Part shown: positions 1 to 10,989 of the stretch, piece after piece
Layout: every line of letters starts with the position of its first letter
Position numbering within the stretch: the stretch's first letter is position 1
Assembly (NCBI GenBank): GCA_035048815.1
Contig: JAUCBN010000018.1
Span: 14,589,001 to 14,653,000 of the forward strand
Direction: 5' to 3'
Length of the DNA: 64,000 nucleotides
DNA from: Abelmoschus esculentus
Lineage: Eukaryota; Streptophyta; Magnoliopsida; Malvales; Malvaceae
Program-made: the position numbers and the translations under genes
Notes under the pieces: generated by a model
Seen by the model: the letters and a program-made list of their open reading frames with translations, nothing else
Database searches by the model: none
What the model was told of the DNA's origin: nothing

Positions 1-379
1 TAATCGTTTGGTTATCTTCCTTGTAGTTACAGAGCAGGAAAAGCCATCAAGGAGCTTGGGCAAGGAGAATGTTTTTGAGGGTTGGTTGTGGAGCTTCTTC
101 AGCTCATTTTGGAGGTTAATACACTTCCAAATCCTTTTCATTTTCATGTACATAATCATTTTTTCATGCTTGTTTGATTGTGTGATGGTTTGGCTAGGAT
201 AGAGCCTTTGAATGCTTTAATGGTGACTTAATTTATGGTTGATGAAAATGAGTAAAAATGGTTAGAAACTCACTTAAACTACTTCATAAATGAGTAGGAA
301 CGAATTGAGATCGATTGAGTTAGTTTTGGTTAAGATTATTAAAAATTTGAAGTAGCATACATGAGTTTCGTGTAGGGGT

Positions 380-656
380 ATCAATACACGGGCCACCGGT
401 ATTGATACCCCTGAGAGAAAAATAGGCTATGTGGGTAGGAGTATCGAACCATGGTTCGATACCGAACCCTCTAATAATCTCGGATAATACTCATGGTTCG
501 ATACCAGTATCGAATCGAGTAATCCCCTTTCGTTGACCTTAAAGTTGGTCAAAGGGTATGAGTACTAGTATCGATACCAGTGTTTCGATACCCTCTTCGG
601 GTGGGTATCGATATCGGGGTTTCGATACCCTATATAAGAGTGTATCGATACCCTTG
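380..656. repeat. Cluster of palindromic GGTATCGATACC-type motifs in the LTR
   Basis: Within about 280 bp the LTR has around ten variants of TATCGATACC or GGTATCGATACC in both orientations, some paired as inverted copies around a short centre, such as one built on CCATGG. The cluster lies immediately upstream of and around the LTR TATA box. The right LTR keeps the same arrangement near 15450-15725 with point changes. It could be a protein-binding array or a structured stretch of RNA; the sequence alone does not decide. Confidence 0.75.
631..638 (+). promoter_or_regulatory. Putative TATA box of the Tekay LTR promoter
   Basis: TATATAAG lies within the LTR directly after the palindrome cluster. 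The right LTR has a weaker TTATAA at the matching place (near 15713). Plant LTR promoters usually have a TATA box in U3, so this would place transcription start a few tens of bases downstream. Confidence 0.5.
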
Positions 657-919
657 GACTTTTTGCCCAATTTTCTAAGGATGAGCTAGAAGGTTCTATG
701 ATTCATGTTATGGGTTCACATGAGATGTTCATGACATAAAATGACTAATGTAAATCGAAATTGGTAAATGGGTTATGATATGAGAAATTATCCTTGCATG
801 TTCGTGTTAGCTTGGTTGTGGTATTATCTTGATGTAAGATCATATGTGTATCACCTTGTGTGGTATGATTCATTTGATTGATGGGATCCGGATACCCTTT
901 GAGTGATAGTGTTACAACA

Positions 920-1116
920 CAACGAAGGTCATCCGATGTGAGATTCCGGGTGATGTTTGAAGGCCATCCGATGTGAGATTTCGGGTGATGACTTGCTCGA
1001 TGCGAGATTCCGAGCCCCACTCGATACGAGATTCTGAGTGAAGACTCAATGCGAGATTCCAAGTATATTAGTTCGATGTGAGATTTTAAGAAGTCCAATG
1101 TGAGATTCTGGACCGG
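920..1116 (+). repeat. Degenerate ~25-30 bp tandem repeat in the LTR (GATGTGAGATTCCGGGTGA type)
   Basis: About seven diverged tandem units share the core CGATGYGAGATTCYGAG. The same array occurs in the right LTR at about 16000-16193, where the repeat is cut off. This is LTR-internal satellite-like sequence. Confidence 0.75.
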
Positions 1117-1627
1117 GTGAGTTCCATAGTGTCGGGTTGACAGTGGGCCTCACTCTTGATTTGTTTACTTTATACTTTTGGTTGCATTTGGCATGTCATA
1201 TCATCATATTATCTTATCTCGCATGTTTATGGTTCTGATTTGCTTGAAAGCACAGTCGATACGTTATGTACCCACTGAGCTTTTGTAACTCAGCATTTTG
1301 GGATTTGTTTCCATGTGTAGGTTTGTAGGCGACGATCGTGTGGACGTTGCGGAGCACCATCAGCGAAGGACTTTAGCATTGACCGGTTGGTGGAGTACAG
1401 TTGCTAGATTATTGGGCTATGTATTCGTAGGACCATTTGTTGTAATTGTAACTCTATTTTATTTTAATTTGTCAAGGTCAAATATTTTATTAAACTTTGA
1501 ATTTTAATATCGTTTTTAAATTATATCATATTTCATGAATTGATTTGGAATTTATTTGAAATTTTACAAATACGGGTTTGAGCTTAGGGCCCGAATGTGG
1601 AACCCAAGTACGGGGTGTTATATTTAG

Positions 1628-1640
1628 TGGTATCAGATCC
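1628..1640 (+). other. Primer binding site (tRNA-Met type) of the Tekay element
   Basis: TGGTATCAGA lies a few bases after the LTR end and matches the initiator tRNA-Met complement (TGGTATCAGAGC) used by many plant gypsy elements. Confidence 0.85.
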
Positions 1641-1790
1641 TAGGTTTAGTCGGTTCTAGGATGTCCCCGAGGATGAGATTCGGGTGTTGTAATAAGTTTC
1701 TAGCGAATACATGCCGTTGAGTCTTAGTAGTACTTGAAAAGCTGATTTTCGATGGTGTAATCCTTTTGTTTGATTGTGAAGAGGTGAATC

Positions 1791-2830
1791 ATGCCTAGGA
1801 GGTTCAAAGACGTTGAGGAGAGCTTGGGTTCCCATGAGGGGAGCGTTGGTGAGGATAGTATGTATGAGGTGGACGAGTCCGAGGAAAGGGTTAGGCCAAG
1901 GGCGAATTACTTCACCCATTTGCACCGTGATTTGAATTGGATAGTGAGGGCTATTCCGAGGCGTGCGCCTACCCCACGTGAGGCACTTATCGAGAGGGTT
2001 CATAGGCAGGGTACTACGGATTTCTTGAGTTCTGGCCAGGACAATCCTGTAAGGGCGGATCAGTGCTTCGTGATACTCGTTGGATCATGAGGCAGATAAG
2101 GTTGAGGTCTGAGGACAAGCTATCTTGTGTTCTTTCTCTGCTTAAGGAGAACGTAAAGGAATGGTGGGAGACAGTCGAGATGGAATGGTACCCCGATCAG
2201 CCAACTTGGGATTACTTCTTGGATGAGTTCGAATAGAAGTATGTGGGCGAGACTCACATCGATCGGTTGAGGAATCAGTTCACCCACCTTGTGCAAGGTA
2301 ACCGTACAGTCTTTGAGTACGAGTAGGAATTCCCACAGCTGAGTAGGTATGCACCCGAATTTATAGCTACCGAGAAGATGAGGTTCAAGAGGTTTCTTAG
2401 AGGTTTGAGGAAAGAGATCCAAACATATCTGACAGCTAACCCACCGGTGTTGTTTTCTGAGTTGACGACTAGTGCTAAGGCCTTAAAGCAAGTGCAAGGT
2501 TTGACGTATAGTTCTGCGGGAGGTTCAGGAAATGCTAGTGGGAGGAATCAATCCTCTAACAGCTCTCAGTCTCAGTCTAAGAGGGACAGAAATCGTTGGA
2601 ACCAAGGAAGAGGAGGCTCGAATTAGAGTTCGAGGTCTGATCGTAGGTCAGAGTCTGCTAGCCGTAGGAGGCCTTCAGCATCCATGATGAGTCCCGAGAG
2701 TTCTCAAGGGAGTATGAGTATGCCAGTTTGTAACCAGTGTAGTTGTAGGCACGACGGTGAGTGTTATGGACCGAGTCGAGCTTGTTTTGAGTGTGAGTCT
2801 CTGGATCACCTTGTGAAAGACCGTCCTGCT
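1791..2830 (+). pseudogene. Tekay gag remnant (capsid and zinc knuckle)
   Basis: The start at 1791 (MPRRFKDVEES) opens a frame that is followed until about 2045. A frameshift then moves the similarity to another frame, which carries the retrotransposon-gag signature around EWWETVEMEW and, after two in-frame stops, RFKRFLRGLRKEIQ (2378 onward). A basic Ser/Gln/Asn-rich linker follows. The zinc knuckle near 2725-2825 reads C-x2-C...C-x2-C-x4-H, but the final cysteine of the last knuckle appears to be arginine. Gag would form the particle and bind the element RNA. Several stops make it non-functional. Confidence 0.82.
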
Positions 2831-2989
2831 ACTGCCACCGCCATATCGCTTTAAACTCAAAGGACCTCCTATCCGGCTCAGATGGGTTGAGGGTTCTCTA
2901 AGGATGGAGCGAGTTAGACCACCGACCACTAGAGTAGGGGCACATTTCGGTCTACCGCTAGAGCACCAGTAAGGAAATATGCAGTCAAA

Positions 2990-4578
2990 GCTCAGGAGGA
3001 GTGTGAGCCCACCGATGTTATCTCAGGTACCTTCTCTTTGTTTTTTTATACCTATAGTAGCATTTGTGGACTCGGGGTCTATGCATTCCTATATCCGTAG
3101 TGGGATATCAAAACTGTAGGGTTTGCCGGCTAAGGATCTAGAGATATGAGTTAGAATGACAAGTCTGTTAAGTTTGGATGTGATAGTAGATATGGTGTAT
3201 CGGAGGTGCCCGATCGAGGTACAAGGTTCAGTCTTCCCGGCGGATCTTATGGTCTTACCTTTTTAGGAGTTTGATGCAATCCTGGGTATGGATTGGTTAT
3301 TTGAGCACGATGCTAGCTTGGGTTGTAGGCTAAGAGTTTGAAGTTGAGAGTTGTTGATGGATCTAAGTTAGTGGTTAGAGGAGGAATGAATCCTTGTATT
3401 CCTAACGTTGTTTCAGCTTTGATGGTACAAAGGTTGATACAACAAGGTTGCGAGGCTTTCTTAGCTCACGTGATGAATGTAAGTATTGGGGTTCCAGCTT
3501 TGGAGAGTTTTCGGAAAGTTTACGAGTTTGCCAATATGTTCTCAGAGGAGTTACCGGGTTTGCTGTCGGATCGTGAGCTTGAGTTTTGTATAGAGGTGTT
3601 TCCAGGCACAGCACTGGTGTCCATCACTTCTTACCGTATAACAACAATAGAGATGAGGGACTTAAAGAGTCAGATCCAAGATTTGTTGGAAAAGGGTTTT
3701 ACCCGACCGAGTGTTTCACCTTGGGATGCTCCAATGTTGTTTGTGAAAAAGAAAGACGGGTCAAAGAGGATTTGCATTGACTATCGATAGCTTAACAAGG
3801 TAACGATCTATAATTGTTACCCTCTTCTAAGGATCGACGACCTGTTTGACCAGTTGAAAGGTGCTCGTGTGTTCTCGAAGATAGACTTAAGGTCAAGGTA
3901 CTACCAGTTGAAGGTGGTTGGGGAAGATGTTTAGAAAACCACTTTCAGGACGCGGTACGGACACTACGAGTTCTTAGTAATGCCTTTTGGGCTTAATAAT
4001 GCTCCGAAAGCGTTCATGGATCTCATGAACCGGATCTTTCAGCCTTATTTGGATCAGTTTATGGTAATGTTTATAGATGACATCTTGGTTTACTCCCAGT
4101 CAGAAGATGAGCATGATGAGCATCTTTGGGTTGTGCTTCAGACGTTAAGGGACATTCTTTTTGCTAAGTTCAGTAAGTGCGAGTTTTGGCTTTCAGAGGT
4201 TGCATTTCTGGTTCACATCGTGGCGGCCGATTGGATCCGGGTTGATCCTCTTAAGATCCAAGCTATAGTGGAGTGGAAACTGCCAAGAAATGTCTTGGAA
4301 GTCCGTAGTTTCCTTGGACTTGCGAGATATTATCGACGGTTTGTAATGGGTTTCTCGATCTTGGCATCACCGTTGACCATGTTGTTGCAAAAAGGAGTTC
4401 CTTTTGTTTGGAAAGAGAGGAGCCAACAGTATTTTGAATAGTTAAAGGCTTATCTTACCGAGGCACCAGTGTTGATGCAACCGGAGTCAGTAGAGGACGA
4501 TGTTGTGTTCAGGGATGCATCGTTAAATGGTTTAAGGTGTGTTCTTATGCAAGATGGTAAGGAGGTTGCCTATGCTTC
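2990..4578 (+). pseudogene. Tekay pol N-terminal part: protease, reverse transcriptase, start of RNase H
   Basis: The aspartic protease active site VDSGSMHSYI lies near 3065-3090. Reverse transcriptase runs from about 3560 (DLKSQIQDLLEKGF) through VKKKDGSKRICIDYR, VFSKIDLRSRYYQ and MPFGLNNAP to the catalytic FIDD at 4070-4081. The connection region VRSFLGLARYYRRF follows, then the start of RNase H. In-frame stops interrupt it at about 3788, 3932 and 4439. The reading ends at 4578, where copy A is inserted; the RNase H continues at 12750. The family copies the element RNA into cDNA, but this copy cannot. Confidence 0.88.
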
Positions 4579-5932
4579 TGATAAGTGCTCAACTCATTAT
4601 GACTTTCTACACTTTTCATAGGCACTTATCATCAAATCTACAACTACTTGAACCAATGCATGTGCTTAATATAATATATTTAGGGATTGTGCCATTGAAG
4701 AATATATTTTTACAAAAGACGTACTTTACTGCATTTTCATATCTGTGCAGGAACAAGTATTGCCGAGGTAGGAGAATGAGGTCGAGGAAGGACCTGATGC
4801 TGAGGCAGGACTTAATGTCGAGGCAATAGAGGAGAAAAAGCAATATGACTGGCAATTGAAGGAGAAAAATATGGAGAACGTTGCTGAACAAAAGGACCAA
4901 GAAGTAGAGCTGAACAACATAAGAAAAACCCAAGAACAAGGCCACACAGGAAGAAACCTTCTAGAAGATCAAACTTGGAATTATTTACCCTATGTACATA
5001 ACTTGTTCCCTACTCCATGTTGTACTCTAATTAGAAAAGTTTGCCTTAGGTCAAGCCTATATAAGGTATAGCCGTCCTAGAGGTTAGACACTCTAGATTC
5101 GGTCAATACACACATACCGAGAGAGCTTTTATCTTAGGGACAATTCTTCCCACCATATTCTAAAGTTCTCTTAGGATTTTGGTGAAGATTGTTGAGTATT
5201 TGAGAGAGGAGATTGTATTTTGTTTCTTGTTTCAATGCAATAAAATATCAAAGTTTGCTTACTCTTTTTCATTCTTTGTTTTTGCATCCAAGCACGGGAG
5301 GAAAGTTTGTAAGTAATCTATTTGTCTAGACTCAAGAGAGTTAGACTCACGAAAGGAGTAAGTGCGGTATTCAACTTGATTAGAGGATACTAACTCGGCC
5401 TAGGGATAGGATAAGAGATTCAGCGGCTAAAAGAAGTATGGGATTGGTTGTTGGTTATAATTGATTAACGCCGGGAGGTATCATCAAGGACTGACCTTCA
5501 ACAGTATTTCGACTTAGGGATAAGCGGAGCCATACAAGGATACTTTGCCGAACTTTGGTAAATCTGCCCAAGAGCAAGGGATTACCGCGGTAGAGAATAT
5601 TATCGCTGCCGAGACAATATCTGCAGTACTGCCGAGGCAGTGCAGTGCAATTGCATTGGACAAAAGCAGATCAATCAAATCCACTATACAATACAACTGG
5701 ATCCTACCCCCTCTCTCTCTCATATTTGATCTTATTTTATTTAGTTAGTTTAATTAATTTAATCAATATCAAACTTATTTGTGTTTTTACTTTTATTCTA
5801 CAGAAGCAAGAAGACCGAAGGAAGCATATTAAGTACACCAATCTCTGAGGAGACGATAACTCGATAAATACTTATCACTTATTACCTAACGTGTACACTT
5901 GCACTCTAATTGCGCACTTTTTACACGCATCA
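4579..5932 (+). repeat. 5' LTR of copy A
   Basis: This LTR is 1354 bp and runs from TGATAAG to GCATCA, collinear with 11427-12749. It carries a TATA-like CTATATAAGG near 5056-5066, a probable polyadenylation region near AATAAAATATC (about 5240), and several copies of the TGCCGAGGCAG motif. ORFs inside the LTR appear on both strands and are also present in the sister LTRs, so they are not separate genes. Confidence 0.93.
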
Positions 5933-5938
5933 AGTTTT

Positions 5939-5958
5939 TGGCGCCGCTACTAGGGATT
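5939..5958 (+). other. Primer binding site of copy A (TGGCGCC type)
   Basis: TGGCGCCGCTACTAGGGATT begins six bases after the LTR. It resembles the tRNA-Asp-type primer site (TGGCGCCGTTGCCGGGGA) known from Athila elements, with a few changes. Confidence 0.8.
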
Positions 5959-6037
5959 GACAACTAACCTTTGTTTTTTTATTTTCTTGCTTTTATTTTT
6001 ATTTTTATTTTTTTTTATTTGATTTGATTTTTGGTGC

Positions 6038-7690
6038 ATGACCAGGGCTAACCCTAGTAATCCACTGTACGAGATAGACCCAAAAATTGAAAGAACCTAC
6101 CAAGGGCTAAGAAGATAGATCCAAGGAGTCATGGCAGTGAATCAAGGGAATCAGAACCTACCAGCAGGCAATGGAGGCCATCCACAGCACCCACTACCGC
6201 GGCAACTAACTGTTAAAGATTTTCTGGTGGAAGATCTGAATGGATTGAACCCTGGAGTTATTACACCAGAGATAGAGGCAACCCACTTTGAACTTAAACT
6301 TGTGTTGTTCAATATGCTTAATACTATTATACAATTTAGTGGGGCTAGAACAGAAGATGTTAGGCAACATCTCAAATCCTTCATCGAAGTATGCAATTCT
6401 TTCAAAATTCAAGGAGTCCATGAAGACATTTTGAGATTAAAATTCAATTGGATCTTGGAGTAAACTCTACCGAGAATTCATTACGCGATTTAATCCTACA
6501 AATTTATATGATCGAATCCGTAATGAGATTATTTCTTTTAGACAGGCTGATGATGAACCTATATACGAGGCTTGGGAACGCTACAGAGAGTTACTGAACA
6601 GATGTCCACTGTATTGATTTTCACTTTGGACGCAAGTAACCATGTTCTATAATGTCACCAATTCCCCGACAAGGATGATGTTGGATGCCTTGGCAAATAG
6701 CACACTCCTTGACAAGGCTCCGGAAGAAGCTATAGAGATTCTGAATAAACTCGCAAGGAACGATTTCCAATTTCCAACTTCTAAGCGAGGAGGATTAAGA
6801 CGCCAAGCCACAGTGAATGAACTAAAGACCAACAATTTAGTGGCAGCACAGTTGGCATCTTTAACCAAAATGGTTCTGAACATGCAAGCACATCAAAATA
6901 CTCATATGGTAAAAGCAATAAATTTTATGAGTATATGCAAGAAGAGGAATCTAGTTTCTATGTGGGTAACTACAACCGGAACAACAATATGATATCAAAT
7001 ACATACAATCTGGCATGGAAAAAGCACCCAAACTTTTCATGGAGCAATCCTAACAATTCCTTGAAGCCCACCAACCAGACCTCAAGTTACCAAAATTCAT
7101 TACCACAGCAGCAAGTGCAGCAGTCACTGCTGCAGCAGCAGATGCATCATCATCAGCAGCCTATAAACTTATTAGAGAATACTCTCAAGGCCTTTATTAT
7201 GAATATTGAATCATATATGGCTGAGAATAGCGGTTTCATGAAGATGACCGATGACTTCATGAATAGAACAGAGATGAGGCTGTAAAACTAAGAAGCTGCT
7301 ATAAAATCACTGGAAACCCAAGTTGGTCAGTTTGTTGAAAGACAAAATACTAGACAACAATGAGGACTACCTAGCAATACGGAAGTTGCTAATGGAATGA
7401 GCCATGAACAATGCAAAGCAATCACTACAATAAGTGGCCTACATCTTAAAGAAACCATGGGCCAGTCAACAACCAAAGTTCCACCAGAAACACAAGAGGA
7501 AAAAGAAAATGAGGATTTAGATGCTGAACAGACTGAACACGAGGATAATGCCCCAACAGAGAGCTCGGCAACACCTGCACTACCTGCCGAGATAGCAAGA
7601 CACACAATGGTTTTAGGTATTAAATTCCAAGCCAATGAGACCTGGAAGAGATGCGACCACCACCTTTCCCACAAAGGTTGAAAAAACAGA
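6038..7690 (+). pseudogene. Copy A gag remnant (Athila type)
   Basis: The start MTRANPSNPLYEIDP (6038) is conserved in copies B and C. An in-frame TAG near 6116 follows within 30 codons. The capsid-like region spans LTVKDFLVEDLNGLNPGV (about 6205) to IQGVHEDILRLK (about 6440). The frame then shifts repeatedly (frame 2, then 3, then 2). A Gln/His-rich stretch lies at 7095-7165, and a glutamate-rich linker at 7490-7560. The CCHC zinc-knuckle segment that is partly kept in copy C is missing here, near 6925. Gag would assemble particles; this copy is broken. Confidence 0.8.
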
Positions 7691-8333
7691 AACAAGATCA
7701 CCAGTTTAAGAAGTTCCTAGATATTCTAAAGCAAGTCCACATCAACTTGCCATTTTTTAAGGCAATTAAACAGATGCCCAACTATGCTAAATTATTGAAA
7801 GACATTGTGTCTAAAAGAAAGAAGCTAGGTGAGTTTGAGACAATGGCAGCAACTAAAGGGTGTATGGCAATGTTGCACAATCGCATGCCACCCAAACTGA
7901 AGGATCCAAGATGCTTTATCATACCTTGTGCAATTGGTAACAATTATGAAGGAAAAACACTATGTGATTTATGAGCAAGCATCAATCTTATGCCCAAATT
8001 AGTTTTTCAAAAGCTTGAAATAGGAAGGGAAAAGCCTACAACAGTGCTGCTCCAACTTGCGGATAGATCCTATGTGCATCCTAAAAGAAAGATAGAGGAC
8101 ATATTGGTAAGGGTTGACAAGTTTATTTTCTCTGCCGACTTCCTTTTCCTTGACTGTGAAGCCGATGATAATGCACCGATCATCCTTGGAAGACCTTTCC
8201 TTACTACTGGACGAACCTTAATTGATGTGGAGAATGGAGAGTTGACAATAAGGGTTAATGACCAGCAAGTCAAACTCAAAGCATTCCACAAATTAAAAAA
8301 ATTTGATGGTCCAGAAGAGTGCAAAGCCCTCTA
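7690..8333 (+). pseudogene. Copy A aspartic protease remnant
   Basis: The sequence matches the retropepsin-like region of the family. It runs from KKQKQDHQFKKFLDILKQ through CMAMLHNRMPPKLKD and the active-site region near 7965-7985 to a conserved tail with APIILGRPFL (about 8176). In copy C the active site reads CDLGASINLMP. Here the glycine codon after CDL is a TGA stop, so the active site itself is destroyed. After the stop, 114 codons remain open (7990-8334). No RT follows: the next 700 bp are non-coding. Confidence 0.82.
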
Positions 8334-8799
8334 AACAACAGATGCAGATACCAACATATCCTGCCTAAGCAGCACACTCAGCAAATTATTTGGTAAGAGA
8401 GTTAAGGCCAAAGTGGAGGCAGAAAATAAAAAAGGGATTGGCCAGCACATGAAGGAAAATCCAGGCCAGTAAGAGATGACCAAATTGGGAGATGCATTTA
8501 CATGCACTCCACCATTAACATAATCTCTTCTCTTCTACTTTATTTATTATGTTAAGATTAGTTTTAATTTAGGATTTATGTGTTTATTTTATTTTCAGTA
8601 TTTTTCTTTAGTAATATTTTAGCAATATTTTTCTTATTATTAATATGTTAAATTTCCTTTTTAGGACAATAAAACCAAGAATAAAGGAGAAATAGTTCAT
8701 AAAAAAAATTCTTCTGAGGCGGTAAACAATGTCAGAAGCCGCAGTAGTCCCAACAGGCAGAAATAGTGTAACAGTGTCTGTCGAGTTTTTCGCCGCGGT
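8334..8799 (+). other. Spacer between protease and second ORF in copy A
   Basis: This is AT-rich, non-coding sequence with TTTATTATTT-type runs. In a complete Athila-type element RT, RNase H and integrase would lie here; I see no trace of them in any frame. Confidence 0.6.
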
Positions 8800-8975
8800 A
8801 ATAAATGCTAACGGGTAGTAAATTCAAAACGGCTACAAAATGGCTAATGGTTAAAACGGTCACACTGTCGAGGCCTATATAAGGAGCATCATTCTTTTGA
8901 ACTATTCACTCTTGCATTCTTGAATTCTTTAGCATTCTATTCAATCTTGCTCTCACAATACTCTCACAAATCATC
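8800..8975 (+). promoter_or_regulatory. Putative internal promoter before the second ORF of copy A (AACGG cluster + TATATAA)
   Basis: TATATAA at 8876-8882 is preceded by three AACGG motifs (8810-8814, 8828-8832, 8855-8859). A leader of about 95-150 bp separates it from the candidate start codons at 8976 and 9027. The same block, with four AACGG motifs and TATATAA, occurs in copy B before its second ORF. AACGG is the core of the MSA element bound by three-repeat MYB factors in G2/M-phase promoters, so a cell-cycle link is possible but is only inference. Confidence 0.6.
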
Positions 8976-9026
8976 ATGAATTTTTTAGAATCTTTCACCA
9001 AGACTCTCAATCTGTACAAATCATCA

Positions 9027-10530
9027 ATGGCAGCATACAATCACTTTGCCCCCGCTATTGTAGCAGATCGATTCAATAGATATTTTGTTGCTCGGTAGCT
9101 ATGGGAAGAGCAAGGATTCCAACTCAGTAAGGAGGAAAACTTTGGCATCTACAATTACTTGATGGACAATATTAAATATCAAGAATGAGATATATTCTGT
9201 CTACAACCTCCCCAGGAAAATGCCACCATAGTGCGGGAATTTTATACACATGGGACAAGCAAGGACAATCTCTTGGTCCACCGGCGAGGCAAGCCTGTCC
9301 GACTTGATGCCGAGACAATTAATGAATTTTATGGCCTCATCCCCATCAGTGATAGGCATGCCGAATTCATGGACGACATCACCACCCAAGACTACGAATT
9401 GATTAAAGATGACCTCTGTTACAACAACACTCCATGGGAAACCGGTGCCCATAGAGGTTCTATGACAAGGCAAAGCCTCAAGCCCGAGGCCAAATTGTGG
9501 TACACATTCGTCAAGAGACGCCTCATCCCTACCTCTCACAACAGCACAATGGACTACAAAAGATCGGTGTTGATCCAATCAATCATCAACAAAAGGAGCA
9601 TTAATGTTGGAGAGATCATTCTACACGAAATTCATGATTGTGGTAAGAAGGAACGTGGACCGTTATATTTCTCATGTTTAATATCTGGTTTGTGTATTAC
9701 TGCAGGAGTACCAGTTGAAGACACGGACGAATACACACTAACGAGGCAAGGATGGAAGAGAGAATTCTGCCACAGAGTGATACAGATCATGCAAGCAAAA
9801 CCTGTCTAGGCAACACCACAGCAGTTCACTGCTGACTTCACTTCTAGCACTCAATATACGGCAAAGATGCCTGGCCCTGCCGAACCCCTGTCGCAGCAGA
9901 CCTCTACTAGGAAATTCTTCAGAGGATGGAAGCCATGGACCTTCGCCAGCAACGTTATATGAAATAAAAGGAGACTTCAATAACACCCTTGCCCAGATAA
10001 TGATGCAGAACTTCCCCAACCAAGGAGCACAATTTCCAGCATGCCCTGCAAACATATTTGTCATGGTAGCACCTTACACAGAGACTACTCCAGCCCCAGG
10101 GCTGAGACCATTTTTCACCTCCAGACTACAGCAGCAATTCAACGCAATTGGCCCATCTAGGGCAACAGACGCTGTCGGGGCATCATCTGCAAGCAGAAGA
10201 CCCTCCAAGCGAAAGGCAGTCTTCGGCACTCCCTAAAGATCCCCAATTCCAATGGAAATTCTTTCAAGAAAAATCGATGAATACGTCTATCATGGTTCAT
10301 CTAATGTCGAGCCTAGCATCCAGTATGCCGAGCAGATCCAGAGAACAAAGGCGACACAAAAATAATGGACACTAAAGATGAAAGAGAAGAAGTCAATACC
10401 CAATAAAATGGGCAACACCGAGAGTTTAGCCGCCGAGAAGAGTAGAGCCATCATCATCACCAAGGGCACAACAATCAACAGCTAGACCAAGAGACAAATC
10501 GTGGAAGATAGTTCTTCCGAATCAGCATAA
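9027..10530 (+). pseudogene. Copy A second ORF: putative plant transposon protein (Transposase_32-like), env position
   Basis: The start at 9027 (MAAYNHFAPA) matches the start in copy B; an upstream in-frame ATG at 8976 is an alternative. Two stops lie between 9090 and 9190. Codons from 9231 to 9809 are open (192 residues), with VRLDAETINEFYGL, DDITTQDYELIKDDLCY, WETG, and WYTFVKRRLIPTSHNSTMD followed by INVGEIILHEI. This pattern is typical of plant transposon-associated proteins annotated as Transposase_32 or putative plant transposon protein. A Pro/Gln-rich tail with a basic RRPSKRKA patch (about 10195) follows in shifted frames. The family's biochemical role is unknown to me. It takes the place of env-like genes in Athila elements, but I see no signal peptide or membrane segment. 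Confidence 0.72.
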
Positions 10531-10614
10531 TCTTTTCTTCTTGTTGCTCATATAAATTGTTTTCTTCTACCTACTTATATATTTTTACCTACTGTCTGCC
10601 CCTAAATTAAGTAT

Positions 10615-10648
10615 TGAGGACAATGCTTGTTTTAAGTTTGGGGGTGTA
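10615..10648 (+). other. Internal polypurine-like module of copy A
   Basis: TTGAGGACAA followed by AGTTTGGGGGTG repeats the layout of the terminal polypurine module at 11395-11426, about 780 bp further on. The equivalent pair exists in copies B and C, and both modules are recognisable in D. Confidence 0.7.
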
Positions 10649-10989
10649 GAGCTACTGCCGAGACACTCTACTGTCGCGGCCTTGCCATAAAAATGAAGTT
10701 GTTAGTGATAATTTTTTTTGTTTTATGTCTACCATTTTGCTTGAAACTATTGACATACTCTTGCACTGCTCTTCATTAGTATTGTCTTAGTTTATTCTTG
10801 AAGGCAATAGAAATCTTTCTCCTTACCATAGTTAGGATTTGTTTTGAAGGCTTAATTCTAGGATACTTAAGGTGAAAAACTTAGAAGCTTGCTATAAGGT
10901 TGAACTTTAAAAACACTTTTGGGACTTGTTTGGCTATAGGACTTCTTTTAATAACTTAGGTGATAAAGACTTAGATTTTGGAAATATGA

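Larger units (their letters stand above)
1..1622 (+). repeat. 5' LTR of the Tekay-type element (left end outside the window)
   Basis: Positions 1-1122 match 15072-16193 closely, in the same order and orientation. The repeat ends just before the primer binding site, near 1622, with a TGTTATA-type end. The last ~500 bp of the LTR (1123-1622) have no counterpart in the right copy, because that LTR is truncated. The full LTR would be about 2.1 kb. Small ORFs inside it are not credible genes. Confidence 0.88.

Noticed and set aside
920..1116. CRISPR-like spaced repeats
   Set aside because: Units are degenerate and contiguous without unique spacers, they repeat in both LTRs, and the sequence is plant nuclear DNA.
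1656..2003. Minus-strand ORF of 115 codons
   Set aside because: Antisense to the Tekay gag start; no motif of its own.
4616..4947. Minus-strand ORFs (up to 109 codons) in the copy A LTR
   Set aside because: They lie inside an LTR, and the matching LTRs break the frames; shadow frames rather than genes.
9027..10530. The second ORF as a retroviral-type envelope gene
   Set aside because: No signal peptide, membrane segment or cysteine pattern; the motifs fit the plant transposon protein family instead.
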